A stretch of 64,000 nucleotides of DNA from an uncultured Anaeroplasmataceae bacterium (GCA_934229785.1 CAKQEA010000004.1:62001-126000), one strand, 5' to 3'; counted from the first letter of the stretch, positions 19,302 to 28,801 are shown. The notes: a model not told the origin generated them from the sequence alone. A program made the numbers and translations.

Positions 19302-21932
19302 TTATTTCCTTGGATTTTTAATATTAGCCTGAGCCGCAGCAAGTCTAGCTACTGGAATTCTAAATGGTGAGCATGATACATAATCAAGTCCACAATTATG
19401 ATAGAATTCAATACTTGCTGGGTCACCACCAGTTTCACCACAAACACCAACATGTAAGTTTTTATTTGCTTCTTTTCCAGATTTTGTTGCCATGCTAATT
19501 AGCTTTCCAACACCCTTAACATCAACAGTTTGGAATGGATCACTATCTAAAATCTTATTATCAAAATATGAATTAATGAATTTAGAATAATCATCTCTTG
19601 AGAAGCCCATAGTCATCTGAGTTAAATCATTAGTACCAAAGCTGAAGAATTCTGCATCTAATGCAATTTCATCAGCAAGTAAAGCTGCACGTGGTATTTC
19701 AATCATTGTACCAACATGGTATTTCATTGCAACACCAGCATTTTTAATAATTTGGTCACAAACATTTTTAACAATATTTTTAACAAACTTAAATTCCTTA
19801 GATTCAATAACAAATGGAATCATAATTTCTGGTTCAACAGGCTTATTTAATTCTTTTTGAGCTTCAATAGCCGCAGTAATGATAGCTGTTGCCTGCATAC
19901 GAGCAATTTCAGGATATTGAATACATAATCTATCTCCACGGAATCCCATCATAGGATTAAATTCATGTAATTCAGCAATACGCTCATGTACATCAAGCGG
20001 AGAAATACCTAATGCATTTGCAAGCTCATTAATTTTATCCTCTTCTTGTGGTAAGAATTCATGAAGAGGTGGATCAAGTAAACGAATATTTACATTTAAA
20101 CCATTCATTTCCATAAATAATGCCTTAAAATCATTCTTTTGGAAAGGTAATAATTCATTTAAGGCTGCTTCTCTAGCTTCAACAGTCTTTGCTAAAATCA
20201 TCTTTCTCATTGAGAAAATTCTATCTTCACCAAAGAACATATGCTCTGTACGGCATAGACCAATACCCTCAGCACCAAATTTAATCGCATTAATTGCATC
20301 CTTAGGTGAATCAGCATTTGCTCTTACACGAAGTGCTCTTGTCTCGTCAGCCCACTTCATTAATCTTGCAAAATTACCAGATAATTCAGCAGGAATCATC
20401 TCAACACAACCAGCATAAATTTCACCAGTTGAACCATTAACAGAAACCATATCCTTATCCGTATAAACATGACCATTTATAGTCATAGTTCTATTTTCTT
20501 CATCAATATATGCAGCACTACAGCCTGTTACAGCACACTTACCCATACCACGAGCAACTACTGCAGCGTGAGATGTCATACCGCCTCTTGCTGTAATTAC
20601 AGCCTCAGCAGCAACCATACCAATAATATCCTCAGGAGATGTTTCTTCTCTAACAAGAATTACTCTTTCCTTCTTATCCTTACGCATCTTAGCCTCACTT
20701 GCACTAAATGCTAAATAACCACATCCAGCACCTGGAGATGCAGGATTACCTGTTGCAATAACTGTTGCATTCTTAACAGCATCATGATCAAATGTTGGGT
20801 GTAATAAATCATTTAAAGATTTAGCATCAACACGAAGTAAAGCCTCCTCTTTAGTTATAATACCCTCATCAACTAAATCACAAGCAATTTTTAAAGCTGC
20901 AGGAGCTGTTCTTTTACCATTTCTTGTTTGTAAAAAATACAACTTAGAGTCCTCAACTGTAAACTCCATATCCTGCATATCCTTATAATGATGCTCCAAA
21001 ATTTCAGCAGTTTTAACAAATTGTTCATATATAGCAGGCTGTTGCTTCTTTAATTCTTCAATCTTTAAAGGTGTTCTAATACCAGCAACAACATCCTCAC
21101 CTTGAGCATTAACTAAATATTCAGCAAAAATTTGCTTTTCACCAGTACCAGGATTTCTTGAGAAGCCAACACCAGTACCACTTGTTTCACCCTTATTACC
21201 AAATACCATTGACTGAACATTAACTGCAGTTCCCCATGATGAAGGAATACCATTCATTCTTCTATAAACAATTGCACGTTCATTATCCCATGAAGAGAAT
21301 ACTGCGCCAATAGCCTCAACTAATTGCTTCCAAGGATCTGTTGGGAATTCCTCACCAACATTTTGTAAATACCAAGCTTTATATTTTTTAATTAAATCCT
21401 TTAATTCAGAAGCAGGAATATCACAGTCAGCCTTGTATCCCTTTTCACGCTTAAGGTCATCAAGCATTAAATCCATTTCACGCCTTGAAAACCCTTTTGC
21501 AATATTGGTAAACATTAAAATAAATCTTCTATATGAATCATATGCAAATCTTTCATTATTAGTAATTTTTGCTAATGCTTCAACTGTTTCATCATTTAAA
21601 CCTAAATTTAAAATAGTATCCATCATACCAGGCATTGAAACTCTAGCACCAGATCTTACTGATACTAAGAGTGGATTTTCAATACCACCAAGCTTCTTAC
21701 CTGTAATATTTTCTAGCTTAATCAAATTATCCTTAATTTCAGCTAAAATATCATCTGAAATTTTCTTTCCATCATCATAATACTTGCAACAAGCCTCTGT
21801 TGTAATTGTAAAGCCCTGAGGAATTAAAATACCAATGCTTGCCATTTCAGCAAGACCAGCTCCCTTACCTCCTAAAAGCTCCTTTCCAAGTCCTTTAGAC
21901 TCAGTAAATAAGTAAACATATTGTTTTCCCAT
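19302..21932 (-). CDS. ppdK: pyruvate, phosphate dikinase
   Basis: 876 residues. Catalyses the reversible conversion of pyruvate + ATP + Pi to phosphoenolpyruvate + AMP + PPi, and in fermenters often serves PPi-linked glycolysis. The N-terminal nucleotide-binding domain is followed by the phosphohistidine domain with MTSHAAVVAR, where the histidine is residue 455. The C-terminal PEP/pyruvate domain has GVCGETGGD with Cys831. Both fall at the numbers known for the Clostridium symbiosum enzyme, which supports this start. ATG at 21930-21932 follows AGAGGAG; an upstream in-frame ATG at 21977 lacks an RBS. Monocistronic, with its own promoter and terminator. Confidence 0.97.
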   Translation of the reverse strand: MGKQYVYLFTESKGLGKELLGGKGAGLAEMASIGILIPQGFTITTEACCKYYDDGKKISDDILAEIKDNLIKLENITGKKLGGIENPLLVSVRSGARVSMPGMMDTILNLGLNDETVEALAKITNNERFAYDSYRRFILMFTNIAKGFSRREMDLMLDDLKREKGYKADCDIPASELKDLIKKYKAWYLQNVGEEFPTDPWKQLVEAIGAVFSSWDNERAIVYRRMNGIPSSWGTAVNVQSMVFGNKGETSGTGVGFSRNPGTGEKQIFAEYLVNAQGEDVVAGIRTPLKIEELKKQQPAIYEQFVKTAEILEHHYKDMQDMEFTVEDSKLYFLQTRNGKRTAPAALKIACDLVDEGIITKEEALLRVDAKSLNDLLHPTFDHDAVKNATVIATGNPASPGAGCGYLAFSASEAKMRKDKKERVILVREETSPEDIIGMVAAEAVITARGGMTSHAAVVARGMGKCAVTGCSAAYIDEENRTMTINGHVYTDKDMVSVNGSTGEIYAGCVEMIPAELSGNFARLMKWADETRALRVRANADSPKDAINAIKFGAEGIGLCRTEHMFFGEDRIFSMRKMILAKTVEAREAALNELLPFQKNDFKALFMEMNGLNVNIRLLDPPLHEFLPQEEDKINELANALGISPLDVHERIAELHEFNPMMGFRGDRLCIQYPEIARMQATAIITAAIEAQKELNKPVEPEIMIPFVIESKEFKFVKNIVKNVCDQIIKNAGVAMKYHVGTMIEIPRAALLADEIALDAEFFSFGTNDLTQMTMGFSRDDYSKFINSYFDNKILDSDPFQTVDVKGVGKLISMATKSGKEANKNLHVGVCGETGGDPASIEFYHNCGLDYVSCSPFRIPVARLAAAQANIKNPRK

Positions 21933-21987
21933 AAATAAATCTCCTCTAAAAACAAAAAAATGTTTTCGTTTTATCAAAAACGTTTAC

Positions 21988-22016
21988 ATTATACAATGTA
22001 TTGTAGTAGAAATCAA
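21988..22016 (-). promoter_or_regulatory. promoter of ppdK with a possible cre-like site
   Basis: -35 TTGATT (22011-22016), 17-base spacer, perfect -10 TATAAT (21988-21993). Just downstream, TGTAAACGTTTTTG (about 21976-21989, minus strand) resembles a catabolite-responsive element except for the last two positions. The cre reading is weak. Confidence 0.7.
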
Positions 22017-22744
22017 GTCATATTTAATAAATAACATACACTTAAACGATTGAAATAGGAAATCAATACTTACTAATTAAATACCAGTATAATTTTAGCA
22101 AAAAAATAGATTTTTATTATTATTTATTTGATAAAACTAAATATTTAAATCAATGAATTGATTCATAATAAGAAATTAAAAACTCAATTATTATAATGGA
22201 TATAATACCATTTTTAAAAAATTTATACTTATTACCTTTTAAAATTTTATTTTTGCATCATGAATTTTTTTATTAAAATTTAACGAGTTAATATTTTCGC
22301 TTTTACAATTTACAATATAATAATCAACGACATTTTTTTAAATTATATTTAATAAAAATACACCTGCATACTTATTAAAATAATTTTAAGCAACAACAAT
22401 AGAAAAATCTAGTTTTTCTTTAAATGCTTCTAGTATTAAAAGAATTCAACTATATACGATAAATTTCATCATTTATAGATACTACAGCTAAAGAAAACTT
22501 TTCATTTTGAATAAGTTGAAATCAGCATATTGACATAATGCTTTTTTCTGAAAAAATGAAATTTAAATTTCTTCTTCAAATATTCACTAAAAAAAATCAA
22601 GAAATAGGTTTTATAGTTTAACAACAAAAAAATGATTTCATTTATAAAATAAGAAAAATGAGCGTTGACAAGTTTCTCAACGCTCTAATCTATTCATTTT
22701 AACAAACATAATTTAAAAATATTTAAAATTTACTACTTTTCACA
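22017..22744. other. AT-rich non-coding stretch
   Basis: About 730 bases between the ppdK promoter and the next gene with no convincing reading frame on either strand. Only the terminator at 22660-22685 stands out. It may be a decayed gene, but no protein-like fragment was recognised. Confidence 0.5.
22660..22685 (-). terminator. intrinsic terminator of the small lipoprotein gene
   Basis: A 9-base perfect stem GAGCGTTGA/TCAACGCTC with an 8-base loop, followed on the minus strand by a T-rich tract. Confidence 0.8.
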
Positions 22745-23350
22745 CTATGCTAATTTATATTTATATGTAAAGACACCATTATTACTTTTATTAGCCTTTT
22801 CAATAAACATCTTAAATTGATAATTATTTGTTGCTGTACTAAACTCATAACGAATCTCAAAAATAAAAACTGAATCCTCTAATAAAAAGCCATTATCATC
22901 AACATTTGTATTACTAACGTAATAAAACTTATAAAGCTGTGATGGATTTGTATTATAGTAATCATTCAAATCACTCTTTTTTACAATATTATAGTAAGTT
23001 GTATCACTACCATAAGCATACGAATTAGCCACACCAAATTTACCATCAAAATTTGTTTCAAAATAATTAAAGTAACTATTTGCGTTATCATTAAATATAT
23101 CTAATGAATCACATCCTTGTGAAAACGAATATCCATCATTAAACCATGATGTTGATGAATTAATATCACCGCTTAACCCTGTAGGTTTTGTAAGATTACT
23201 TAAATGAATTGCTTCCAACTCATTTTCAGTAAACCATAATGTTGAATCATGAGTATCGCCACCACCAATTATAACCTCTTCACTACTACATGACATCAAA
23301 CTAAAACAACCTAAAGCAAACAAAATTTTGAAAACATTTTGTTTTTTCAT
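22745..23350 (-). CDS. small lipoprotein, unknown
   Basis: 201 residues. The type II signal peptide ends in lipobox LMSC, Cys21, followed by Ser-Ser-Glu-Glu. The mature part is rich in Asn, Tyr and Ser and ends with YKYKLA; no domain is recognised. RBS GGAGG precedes the ATG. Monocistronic, with a strong terminator. Probably anchored on the outer face of the membrane. Confidence 0.8.
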   Translation of the reverse strand: MKKQNVFKILFALGCFSLMSCSSEEVIIGGGDTHDSTLWFTENELEAIHLSNLTKPTGLSGDINSSTSWFNDGYSFSQGCDSLDIFNDNANSYFNYFETNFDGKFGVANSYAYGSDTTYYNIVKKSDLNDYYNTNPSQLYKFYYVSNTNVDDNGFLLEDSVFIFEIRYEFSTATNNYQFKMFIEKANKSNNGVFTYKYKLA

Positions 23351-23440
23351 AATTCTACCTCCAATGTAAAAACTTGGTCAAAAATTATTATTACAACAAG
23401 ATCGTTTCTAAACCGAACTTCTTTATTTCATTATATAATT

Positions 23441-23935
23441 TTATCCATTATATTTCAATAGAGCTTTACAAAATTCATTATATTCATTATCTGTATAGCA
23501 ATACATATAGCAAGTTTTTAATGATTTAGGTTTAAAATCCAAAATAACTCTAACTGCTATATCAGCACATCTATCAATTGGAAAGCCAAAAATACCTGCT
23601 GAAATCGGAACCATTCCAATTGTCTTTAAATTGTTAGAATCAGCAATAACTAACAAATTTTTAAAAGCACCTTTTAATTTTCCAGCATCTGCATCCTGTG
23701 GGCCAACAGCATGGATTATATGCTTTGCTTTTAAATTATAGCCATTTGTCATTACTGCATGACCAGTTCTACATCCACCAATTGCATTACATTCTAATTG
23801 CAGTTCACTCCAACCAGCGGCTTGAAAAATAGCACCACAAACACCTGAACCACCTTGGAGTCTATCATTTGCTGCATTAACGATTGCATCACAATCAGAA
23901 TAAACTACGCTTCCTTTTATTATTTTAAGTTCCAT
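23441..23935 (-). CDS. macrodomain protein (ADP-ribose/O-acetyl-ADP-ribose hydrolase-like)
   Basis: 164 residues, a single macrodomain of the YmdB/MacroD type. Seen: AIVNAANDRLQGGSGVCGAI (adenine and ribose loop 1, with Asn-Ala-Ala-Asn and the GG-x-GV turn), CRTGHAV, IIHAVGPQ, and PISAGIFGFPIDRCA (loop 2, Gly-Ile-Phe-Gly-Phe). Enzymes of this type remove ADP-ribose from proteins or deacetylate O-acetyl-ADP-ribose. RBS AGGAG precedes the ATG. A truncated reading frame ends 22 bases upstream, so it was once the second gene of a pair. It lies just outside an island whose toxin makes ADP-ribose adducts; a functional link is only inference. Confidence 0.88.
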   Translation of the reverse strand: MELKIIKGSVVYSDCDAIVNAANDRLQGGSGVCGAIFQAAGWSELQLECNAIGGCRTGHAVMTNGYNLKAKHIIHAVGPQDADAGKLKGAFKNLLVIADSNNLKTIGMVPISAGIFGFPIDRCADIAVRVILDFKPKSLKTCYMYCYTDNEYNEFCKALLKYNG

Positions 23936-23957
23936 TTTTTTCTCCTATAATTTTAAA

Positions 23958-24050
23958 TTATTTTAAATATTTACCACATTCATCTTCAAGTTCTTTCCAT
24001 GTTAGATAATTAGTATTATTATCATAAAAAAACTCTTTCAAATCATTATA
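23958..24050 (-). pseudogene. C-terminal gene remnant at the island's left junction
   Basis: Thirty codons (residues LKEFFYDNNTNYLTWKELED are the central part, ending CGKYLK) close with TAA 22 bases before the macrodomain gene and in the same direction. They look like a real protein C terminus, but the frame is closed upstream by TGA at 24051-24053, with no start codon or RBS. Immediately beyond it begins the repeat-containing island sequence. Best explained as the 3' end of a gene cut by integration; family unknown. Confidence 0.5.
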
Positions 24051-24098
24051 TCAAATTTTGTCGATTTGGTCTATACATTAGAGTAGTATAGTAATAAA

Positions 24099-24159
24099 AA
24101 GTAAAAGTTTATTGTGTTAATAAAAAGTTTTTTATGCAAGTAAAAGTTTATTGTGCTAA
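24099..24159. repeat. 22-base direct repeat pair
   Basis: Copies at 24099-24120 and 24138-24159 share 21 of 22 bases (AAGTAAAAGTTTATTGTGnTAA) at a 39-base period. They lie at the island's left edge and could be recombinase or regulator sites; only two copies, so not a CRISPR array. Confidence 0.7.
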
Positions 24160-24246
24160 GTGACTCCGCTTAGCAATTCATTAATTTATGCCTCAAATCA
24201 AGCTTCAATATACTTATATACAGATTCGAACTACGGACTTAAGCAG

Positions 24247-24285
24247 AAAAAAGGTTTGAAACAGCAATTACTACTGTATCAAACC
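24247..24285 (-). terminator. intrinsic terminator downstream of the DUF262 gene
   Basis: GGTTTGA-TACAG pairs with CTGTT-TCAAACC around a 9-base loop and is followed by a run of T on the minus strand (A run at 24247-24252). It lies 165 bases past the stop at 24450. Confidence 0.75.
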
Positions 24286-24449
24286 ATTACTTCTTATATG
24301 TGCTGAAATCAGCAAAGTAATACTTTATAGCCTTTTTACCGAGGGGATAGCTAACAAACTGATACACTTTTACTGATTTCATATGGCAATAATGGGAGTC
24401 GACTAACATATGTAAATATTGTTAAGGTTAATAATTAAGGAACACTATT

Positions 24450-26672
24450 CTAGTGTTTTCTTTCTAATATTTTATTAAGCCATTTAACATATTTACTTCT
24501 AGATTCTTCTTTCCACTCCTTACATAAATAGTATTCATCTCCATTTATACTAATCTTTTCAGAATAATATCTATTTCTACCACTCCTGTCTAATGTATCT
24601 TCAATCTTGGAAACTAACACTGGCATCCAAGTTCCTAATTGTGATGAGAATTCTTTATTCTTTAAAGACATAATATCATCATCAGTTAACAAGTTATTAT
24701 TAGATACATAATTCATTGATTGAACAACTAATTTTCCTATTTTTGTTATTCTAAAATATTTATCAGTAAATAATTTTACATCTTCAACTTCTTGTTTTTC
24801 GTATGCACTTTTATCTTCATCCAATGAATAGCCAAGTGATTCTAGGAATTTATTCTTAAGTATTTCATTTCTTTTCTTCAAAAATTCAATATAATATTCA
24901 TAAAGAGCATCGTAGTCTGATAAACTATATGGTAAATCCATAAATTCTAAATCATCACTAGTTGTAAAACTATATTTACTCTCTATTTCTTCAATAGAAT
25001 AATTCGATTTTTTTAGATAATCATTATCTTGATAGAAATTATTTGCCCCTTTTGATCTATTTTCATATTCTGGTAAATAGCAAAGATTTGCAAAATGTGA
25101 TATTGGCAAACCTTTATTACCAGTTAATTTGCTTAATTTTTTCATTTGGTCTTTTGTAGCAATATGTTCAACATCAAATTTATCAATTGATAATTGATCC
25201 ATTGCCGTAAAAGAATTAACATAAATCGTATTTAATATAACGTAATCAATCGCGGTTGGATTAGCAACTTGCTTATTTTCATGTATTCCATACATACTTT
25301 CAGTATAACTATCATATGCAGTTGCTAGTTGACCCTTAGATAAGTTTTTAAGGTATCTATTTTCAGAATTTGCTGTATGAATTTTATTAGTTCCGCCTTC
25401 GCCCCAATATTTAGTGATAATATCATAAACATAATATTTCCACATATTTTGGGTTAATTTTGTTTTTGTCTCATTCCAAGATGATAATTCAGATAAATTA
25501 TTATTAATATCAAATCTTTTTCTAAAAACAAAAGAAACTAACGACAACATTTGATACTGAGAATGAAAAAATTTTCCTTCGTCTTTTCTATTATTACCTT
25601 TAAACTTCAAAATTGGATCTATACACTTATTTACAAATTCAATACATTTAAACAATGCATCCTCCAATAAAGAAATATTAAAAGAAAATCTATCAACAAT
25701 TTTATGCACATCTTTTATTTGACTATGTGAGGAATTGAAGCAAGCATTTAACAATTGAAATGCAATTGGATTAGTTTCATCATCTCCTAAATTACGATAA
25801 AAATTTAGTGATGAATATTTATGTTGAATATATTTAGATAAGCCAAATACATATTCAAATGCATTAACATTTTTTTTCAATCTTTTTTCATTTCTATCAT
25901 AATCTTTAATTGCATACTCAGTGTCATTTAATGTATCATATTTTTTTAGAACATACTCAATAATACCTTCATTTGTTATTGTAAATTCTTTTCTCGGCCA
26001 AGAAGCAGCATATATTTCATACTCAGTTAAAGCAACTCCTTTTGAGTTTATTCTTTCAAAGATTTCAGGCAATGTGCTTTCTTCACCAGTATATACAATT
26101 GCAGGTATAGTCATAGCACTTAAAGAATTATAGTTATCTTTTTGAGCTTTGATATCACCCTTCAAGGCTTTTCCAAAATCTGCACTCTTAGAATTTAAAA
26201 TTGGATATTCCTCCAATAATACATTATATAATTCAAACAATTCAAGGTCTTCATAAGTTTTCAATCCATGAATGTAATTAGTAATTATTGTATTAATTTT
26301 TTCTTTTTCTTGAACATTATCATCAGTTCCTAAAATAAGTTCATATACTTTATTAAGTGCTTCAGTAGAAAAATCATTAATAGTAAAAAATTTAGAAGGA
26401 TGGGATAAATATTCTTTTATTGCAGTACCTCTTTGAAGTCCATCTATTAACGTATAAATTTCTTGTTGTCCCTCAACTGTTTTATAAAATAAAAGTGTTC
26501 CAATTGGATACCTTTTTCTTAATGAATCAATAAAAGTTTCCTTCTTAGACTTATCCCATCTTTTACCACGCTGAAACATAGGAATAACAATTTTTTTCTT
26601 ACCATTCCATTCCTTTTCCAAAGAATCCTTTATATCCTTCAATGTCCAAAATTCTGGTGTGCAATCTGCCAT
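24450..26672 (-). CDS. DUF262-DUF1524 (GmrSD-like) defence nuclease
   Basis: 740 residues. The N-terminal DUF262 domain has IPMFQRGKRW (Gln34-Arg35) and LIDGLQRGTA (Asp77-Gly-Leu-Gln-Arg81), the ParB/sulfiredoxin-like NTP-binding motifs; the family consensus is DGQQR-LT, so this copy varies. The C-terminal half has a DUF1524 HNH-type nuclease motif: VEHI with His503, then FANLCYLPEYENRSKG carrying the Asn and Lys. This is the single-chain form of GmrSD type IV restriction enzymes, which cut DNA with modified cytosines. RBS AGAGGTGG precedes the ATG. It stands alone under a promoter overlapped by a 12-base palindrome. Modification specificity is unknown. Confidence 0.85.
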   Translation of the reverse strand: MADCTPEFWTLKDIKDSLEKEWNGKKKIVIPMFQRGKRWDKSKKETFIDSLRKRYPIGTLLFYKTVEGQQEIYTLIDGLQRGTAIKEYLSHPSKFFTINDFSTEALNKVYELILGTDDNVQEKEKINTIITNYIHGLKTYEDLELFELYNVLLEEYPILNSKSADFGKALKGDIKAQKDNYNSLSAMTIPAIVYTGEESTLPEIFERINSKGVALTEYEIYAASWPRKEFTITNEGIIEYVLKKYDTLNDTEYAIKDYDRNEKRLKKNVNAFEYVFGLSKYIQHKYSSLNFYRNLGDDETNPIAFQLLNACFNSSHSQIKDVHKIVDRFSFNISLLEDALFKCIEFVNKCIDPILKFKGNNRKDEGKFFHSQYQMLSLVSFVFRKRFDINNNLSELSSWNETKTKLTQNMWKYYVYDIITKYWGEGGTNKIHTANSENRYLKNLSKGQLATAYDSYTESMYGIHENKQVANPTAIDYVILNTIYVNSFTAMDQLSIDKFDVEHIATKDQMKKLSKLTGNKGLPISHFANLCYLPEYENRSKGANNFYQDNDYLKKSNYSIEEIESKYSFTTSDDLEFMDLPYSLSDYDALYEYYIEFLKKRNEILKNKFLESLGYSLDEDKSAYEKQEVEDVKLFTDKYFRITKIGKLVVQSMNYVSNNNLLTDDDIMSLKNKEFSSQLGTWMPVLVSKIEDTLDRSGRNRYYSEKISINGDEYYLCKEWKEESRSKYVKWLNKILERKH

Positions 26673-26712
26673 AATACCACCTCTGCCTTATAATAAAAAC
26701 TCAATATATAAA

Positions 26713-26746
26713 ATTATAACAAATTTCGGCAAAATGGTCTAGACCA
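26713..26746 (-). promoter_or_regulatory. extended -10 promoter with palindromic operator
   Basis: TGTTATAAT is an extended -10 (TATAAT at 26713-26718). The -35 position (TAGACC, 17 bases upstream) lies inside a perfect 12-base palindrome TGGTCTAGACCA (26735-26746). A protein bound there would block RNA polymerase. Half-palindromes TGGTCTAG recur upstream of two other island genes. Confidence 0.6.
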
Positions 26747-26768
26747 ATACACTATTATAAATCTAAAT

Positions 26769-26930
26769 TTATTGAATTTTTTCCATAATGCTTCTTACAT
26801 TAGCATAAAATTCATTTAATTCTGCTACATCTTTTGGATCATCATTAGAAGCAATTACAGCCTCCTCTTCACTTAGTTCAGTATTTAAAATACCTTTAAG
26901 AATTTCCTTTTCTCTTTGAGTTAATTCCAT
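26769..26930 (-). CDS. small acidic protein, 53 residues, possibly truncated
   Basis: Begins MELTQREKEILKGILNTELS and ends RSIMEKIQ. Strongly charged and helical in composition, with no known domain. The ATG at 26928-26930 has AAGGTGAC 6-8 bases upstream. The frame stays open for another 19 codons upstream with protein-like composition (NRCGHINIFSEEGDFE) until a TAA near 26990. It may therefore be the 3' end of a longer broken gene. It lies between the DUF262 promoter and the recombinase. Confidence 0.45.
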   Translation of the reverse strand: MELTQREKEILKGILNTELSEEEAVIASNDDPKDVAELNEFYANVRSIMEKIQ

Positions 26931-27195
26931 TTCAAAGTCACCTTCTTCTGAAAAAATATTAATATGGCCACATCGATTTTCAACTAAATTTTAGCATTTA
27001 TTTTTGCATTGTCAAATCGACCAATTCGATCAAAAAGGTCATTTTTCGAAAAATGAAATAAAAAGTATAATTCAACTCTTTCCAAGTATTAAAATAGTAT
27101 ATGTTTTTGAGAAAAATGCTCTTAAAATTGCTGATAAAATTTTTTTAATTTTTTTAAATGAACAAAAAATAAGGGCAGATTTATCCACCCTTACT
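26931..27195. other. intergenic region downstream of the recombinase
   Basis: About 260 AT-rich bases past the recombinase stop. It includes an inverted pair of CGA-rich tracts around 27013-27055 (GTCAAATCGACC and GATCAAAAAGGTC). Large serine recombinases often have their attachment site beside the gene, so this is a place to look for one, but no matching partner sequence was found by eye. Confidence 0.3.
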
Positions 27196-28800
27196 CTATT
27201 TCATATCAGCTATAACATCTCTTTCGATGCCAACCTTAAATTTAATTTTAAGATGAGTTCTTTCAGTTATTGTAATTGATTCAACAAGACTTTTAAATAT
27301 ATACTCGTTAAATTCCTCAGTTGGTTTTAATACAGATAGAACCTTTAGTATCTCATCAACTTTCCTTGATGTATAAGTTGCATTTGCATAAGAGCTTTCA
27401 ATAGAATTTTTTTCTTTATTTGCATCATAAATTTTTGAGGCAATTTTACCACCTTGAACACCATACTCAATTTCAGTAATTTCACCTAAAGTCTTTCTTT
27501 TATGCAAATCCAACATTTGACTTTGAAGATTATCAATTCTTTCATCTATCTCCTTAATTTTATCAGTTGGATTATTAAATACTACTGAAGATGTTGTAGT
27601 CTCAAGTATTGATTTTATATCATCATAATTACCAACAAGTTCATTAAGAACTTTAAGATAAGCTCTTTTAATTGCATCTTCACCTATTCCCATTTGATTA
27701 CATTCATGAGCCTTACTTCTAACATTTTTACACCACCAAGAAGGAATTCTTTCTCCATGTGACCTCATATTATTGCATCTTGTATAAAATGCTCCACAAC
27801 ATCCACAGCGTACAATTTTACTGAAAGGATACTTTGATGAAAACTTCCCATAAGTTTTATCACCATTTCTTCCAAGTTTATTTCTCTTTGCCATTTCTAT
27901 TTGAACCATATCAAATTGTGACTTATCAATAATTCCATCAAATGCATTTTCAAGAACATATAATTCAACTTGTCCTTCGTTCTTATATCTTTTTTTAGAT
28001 AGAACATCAGGTTTAAATGTCTTGCCCATCCAAGCACAACCATAATATTTTTCATTTGTAAGTATGCTCTTTACCACTGAATATTGCCAATTATCTTTAC
28101 CGCTTGGAGTCTTTATTTTATTATCGTTAAGACCTCTAGCAATTTGTGAAATTGAATATCCACTTAAATATTCTCTATATATTCTTTTAACGATTTGAGC
28201 CTCCTCTTCAACAATAACAAGTTTTCTATTCTCATCTCTTGTGTATCCAAGAAAGTTCGTATAATTAAGTTGGAAATCTCCTTGTTCAAATTTCTTTTGA
28301 TAACTCCATTTAATATTCTTACTAATTGTTCTTGATTCATCTTCAGCAGTGGCAGCTAGAATTGTAATGAGAATATCTCCTCCTGGTGTTGATGTATCAA
28401 TATTTTGAGATTCAAAGTATATTGATACTCCAATCTCTTTTAATTCTCTAATATATTTCAAAGCATCAACAGTATTTCTAGCAAATCTAGCTATAGATTT
28501 AACCATAATTTTTTGGATTTTGCCCTCATGAGCATCCTTAATCATCTCCATAAAACCTGGTCTTTTTTCAGCTCTCGTTCCACTAATTCCAGGATTACTA
28601 TATACCTTAACAAATTTCCAATTCGGATTTGAAGATATATAATTAGTATAATATTCAACTTGTCTTTCAAATGAATCCTCTTGTTCGTCCTTATCAGTAG
28701 AAACTCTTGCATAAGCTGCAACCTTCATATAATTGTCTACTGATGGTTGTATATTTATCTTATTAAAAGGATTTGCCTTTATTACTCTTACAGTTTGCAT
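27196..28800 (-). CDS. large serine recombinase (integrase/resolvase family)
   Basis: 534 residues, complete. The N-terminal catalytic domain has YARVSTDKDEQEDSFERQ with the nucleophilic Ser (about residue 34), and SIARFARNTVD with the catalytic arginines. A recombinase domain (EYLSGYSISQIARGLND through ILTNEKYYG) follows. A zinc ribbon (RCGCCGAFYTRC, then WWCKN and HECNQ) and a long C-terminal coiled coil complete the fold. GGAGG lies 9 bases before the ATG. Such enzymes integrate and excise phages, ICEs and cassette elements. It follows a broken paralogue and a small acidic ORF in the same direction. It is the likely mover of the island. Confidence 0.93.
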   Translation of the reverse strand: MQTVRVIKANPFNKINIQPSVDNYMKVAAYARVSTDKDEQEDSFERQVEYYTNYISSNPNWKFVKVYSNPGISGTRAEKRPGFMEMIKDAHEGKIQKIMVKSIARFARNTVDALKYIRELKEIGVSIYFESQNIDTSTPGGDILITILAATAEDESRTISKNIKWSYQKKFEQGDFQLNYTNFLGYTRDENRKLVIVEEEAQIVKRIYREYLSGYSISQIARGLNDNKIKTPSGKDNWQYSVVKSILTNEKYYGCAWMGKTFKPDVLSKKRYKNEGQVELYVLENAFDGIIDKSQFDMVQIEMAKRNKLGRNGDKTYGKFSSKYPFSKIVRCGCCGAFYTRCNNMRSHGERIPSWWCKNVRSKAHECNQMGIGEDAIKRAYLKVLNELVGNYDDIKSILETTTSSVVFNNPTDKIKEIDERIDNLQSQMLDLHKRKTLGEITEIEYGVQGGKIASKIYDANKEKNSIESSYANATYTSRKVDEILKVLSVLKPTEEFNEYIFKSLVESITITERTHLKIKFKVGIERDVIADMK

Positions 28801-28801
28801 A

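Larger units (their letters stand above)
24051..24449. other. non-coding left border of the island
   Basis: Nearly 400 bases without a gene. It holds a pair of 22-base direct repeats, a small hairpin (GCTAAG/CTTAGC, 24155-24174), a terminator for the DUF262 gene, and a block around 24329-24412 that faintly resembles the intergenic block at 43163-43226. Confidence 0.5.

Noticed and set aside
20469..20714. Open frame on the plus strand inside ppdK
   Set aside because: Antisense to a confidently assigned gene, no RBS, Cys/Ser/Thr-rich composition typical of frame shadows. The same applies to other antisense frames, for example 6015-6320, 10212-10469 and 21433-21780.
24099..24159. Possible CRISPR array (22-base repeats spaced 39 bases)
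   Set aside because: Only two copies with one spacer-sized gap, no cas genes and no further units; treated as an ordinary direct repeat.
24225..24245. tRNA-like T arm (GTTCGAATC on the minus strand)
   Set aside because: The stem pairs poorly and no acceptor or anticodon arm could be built around it.
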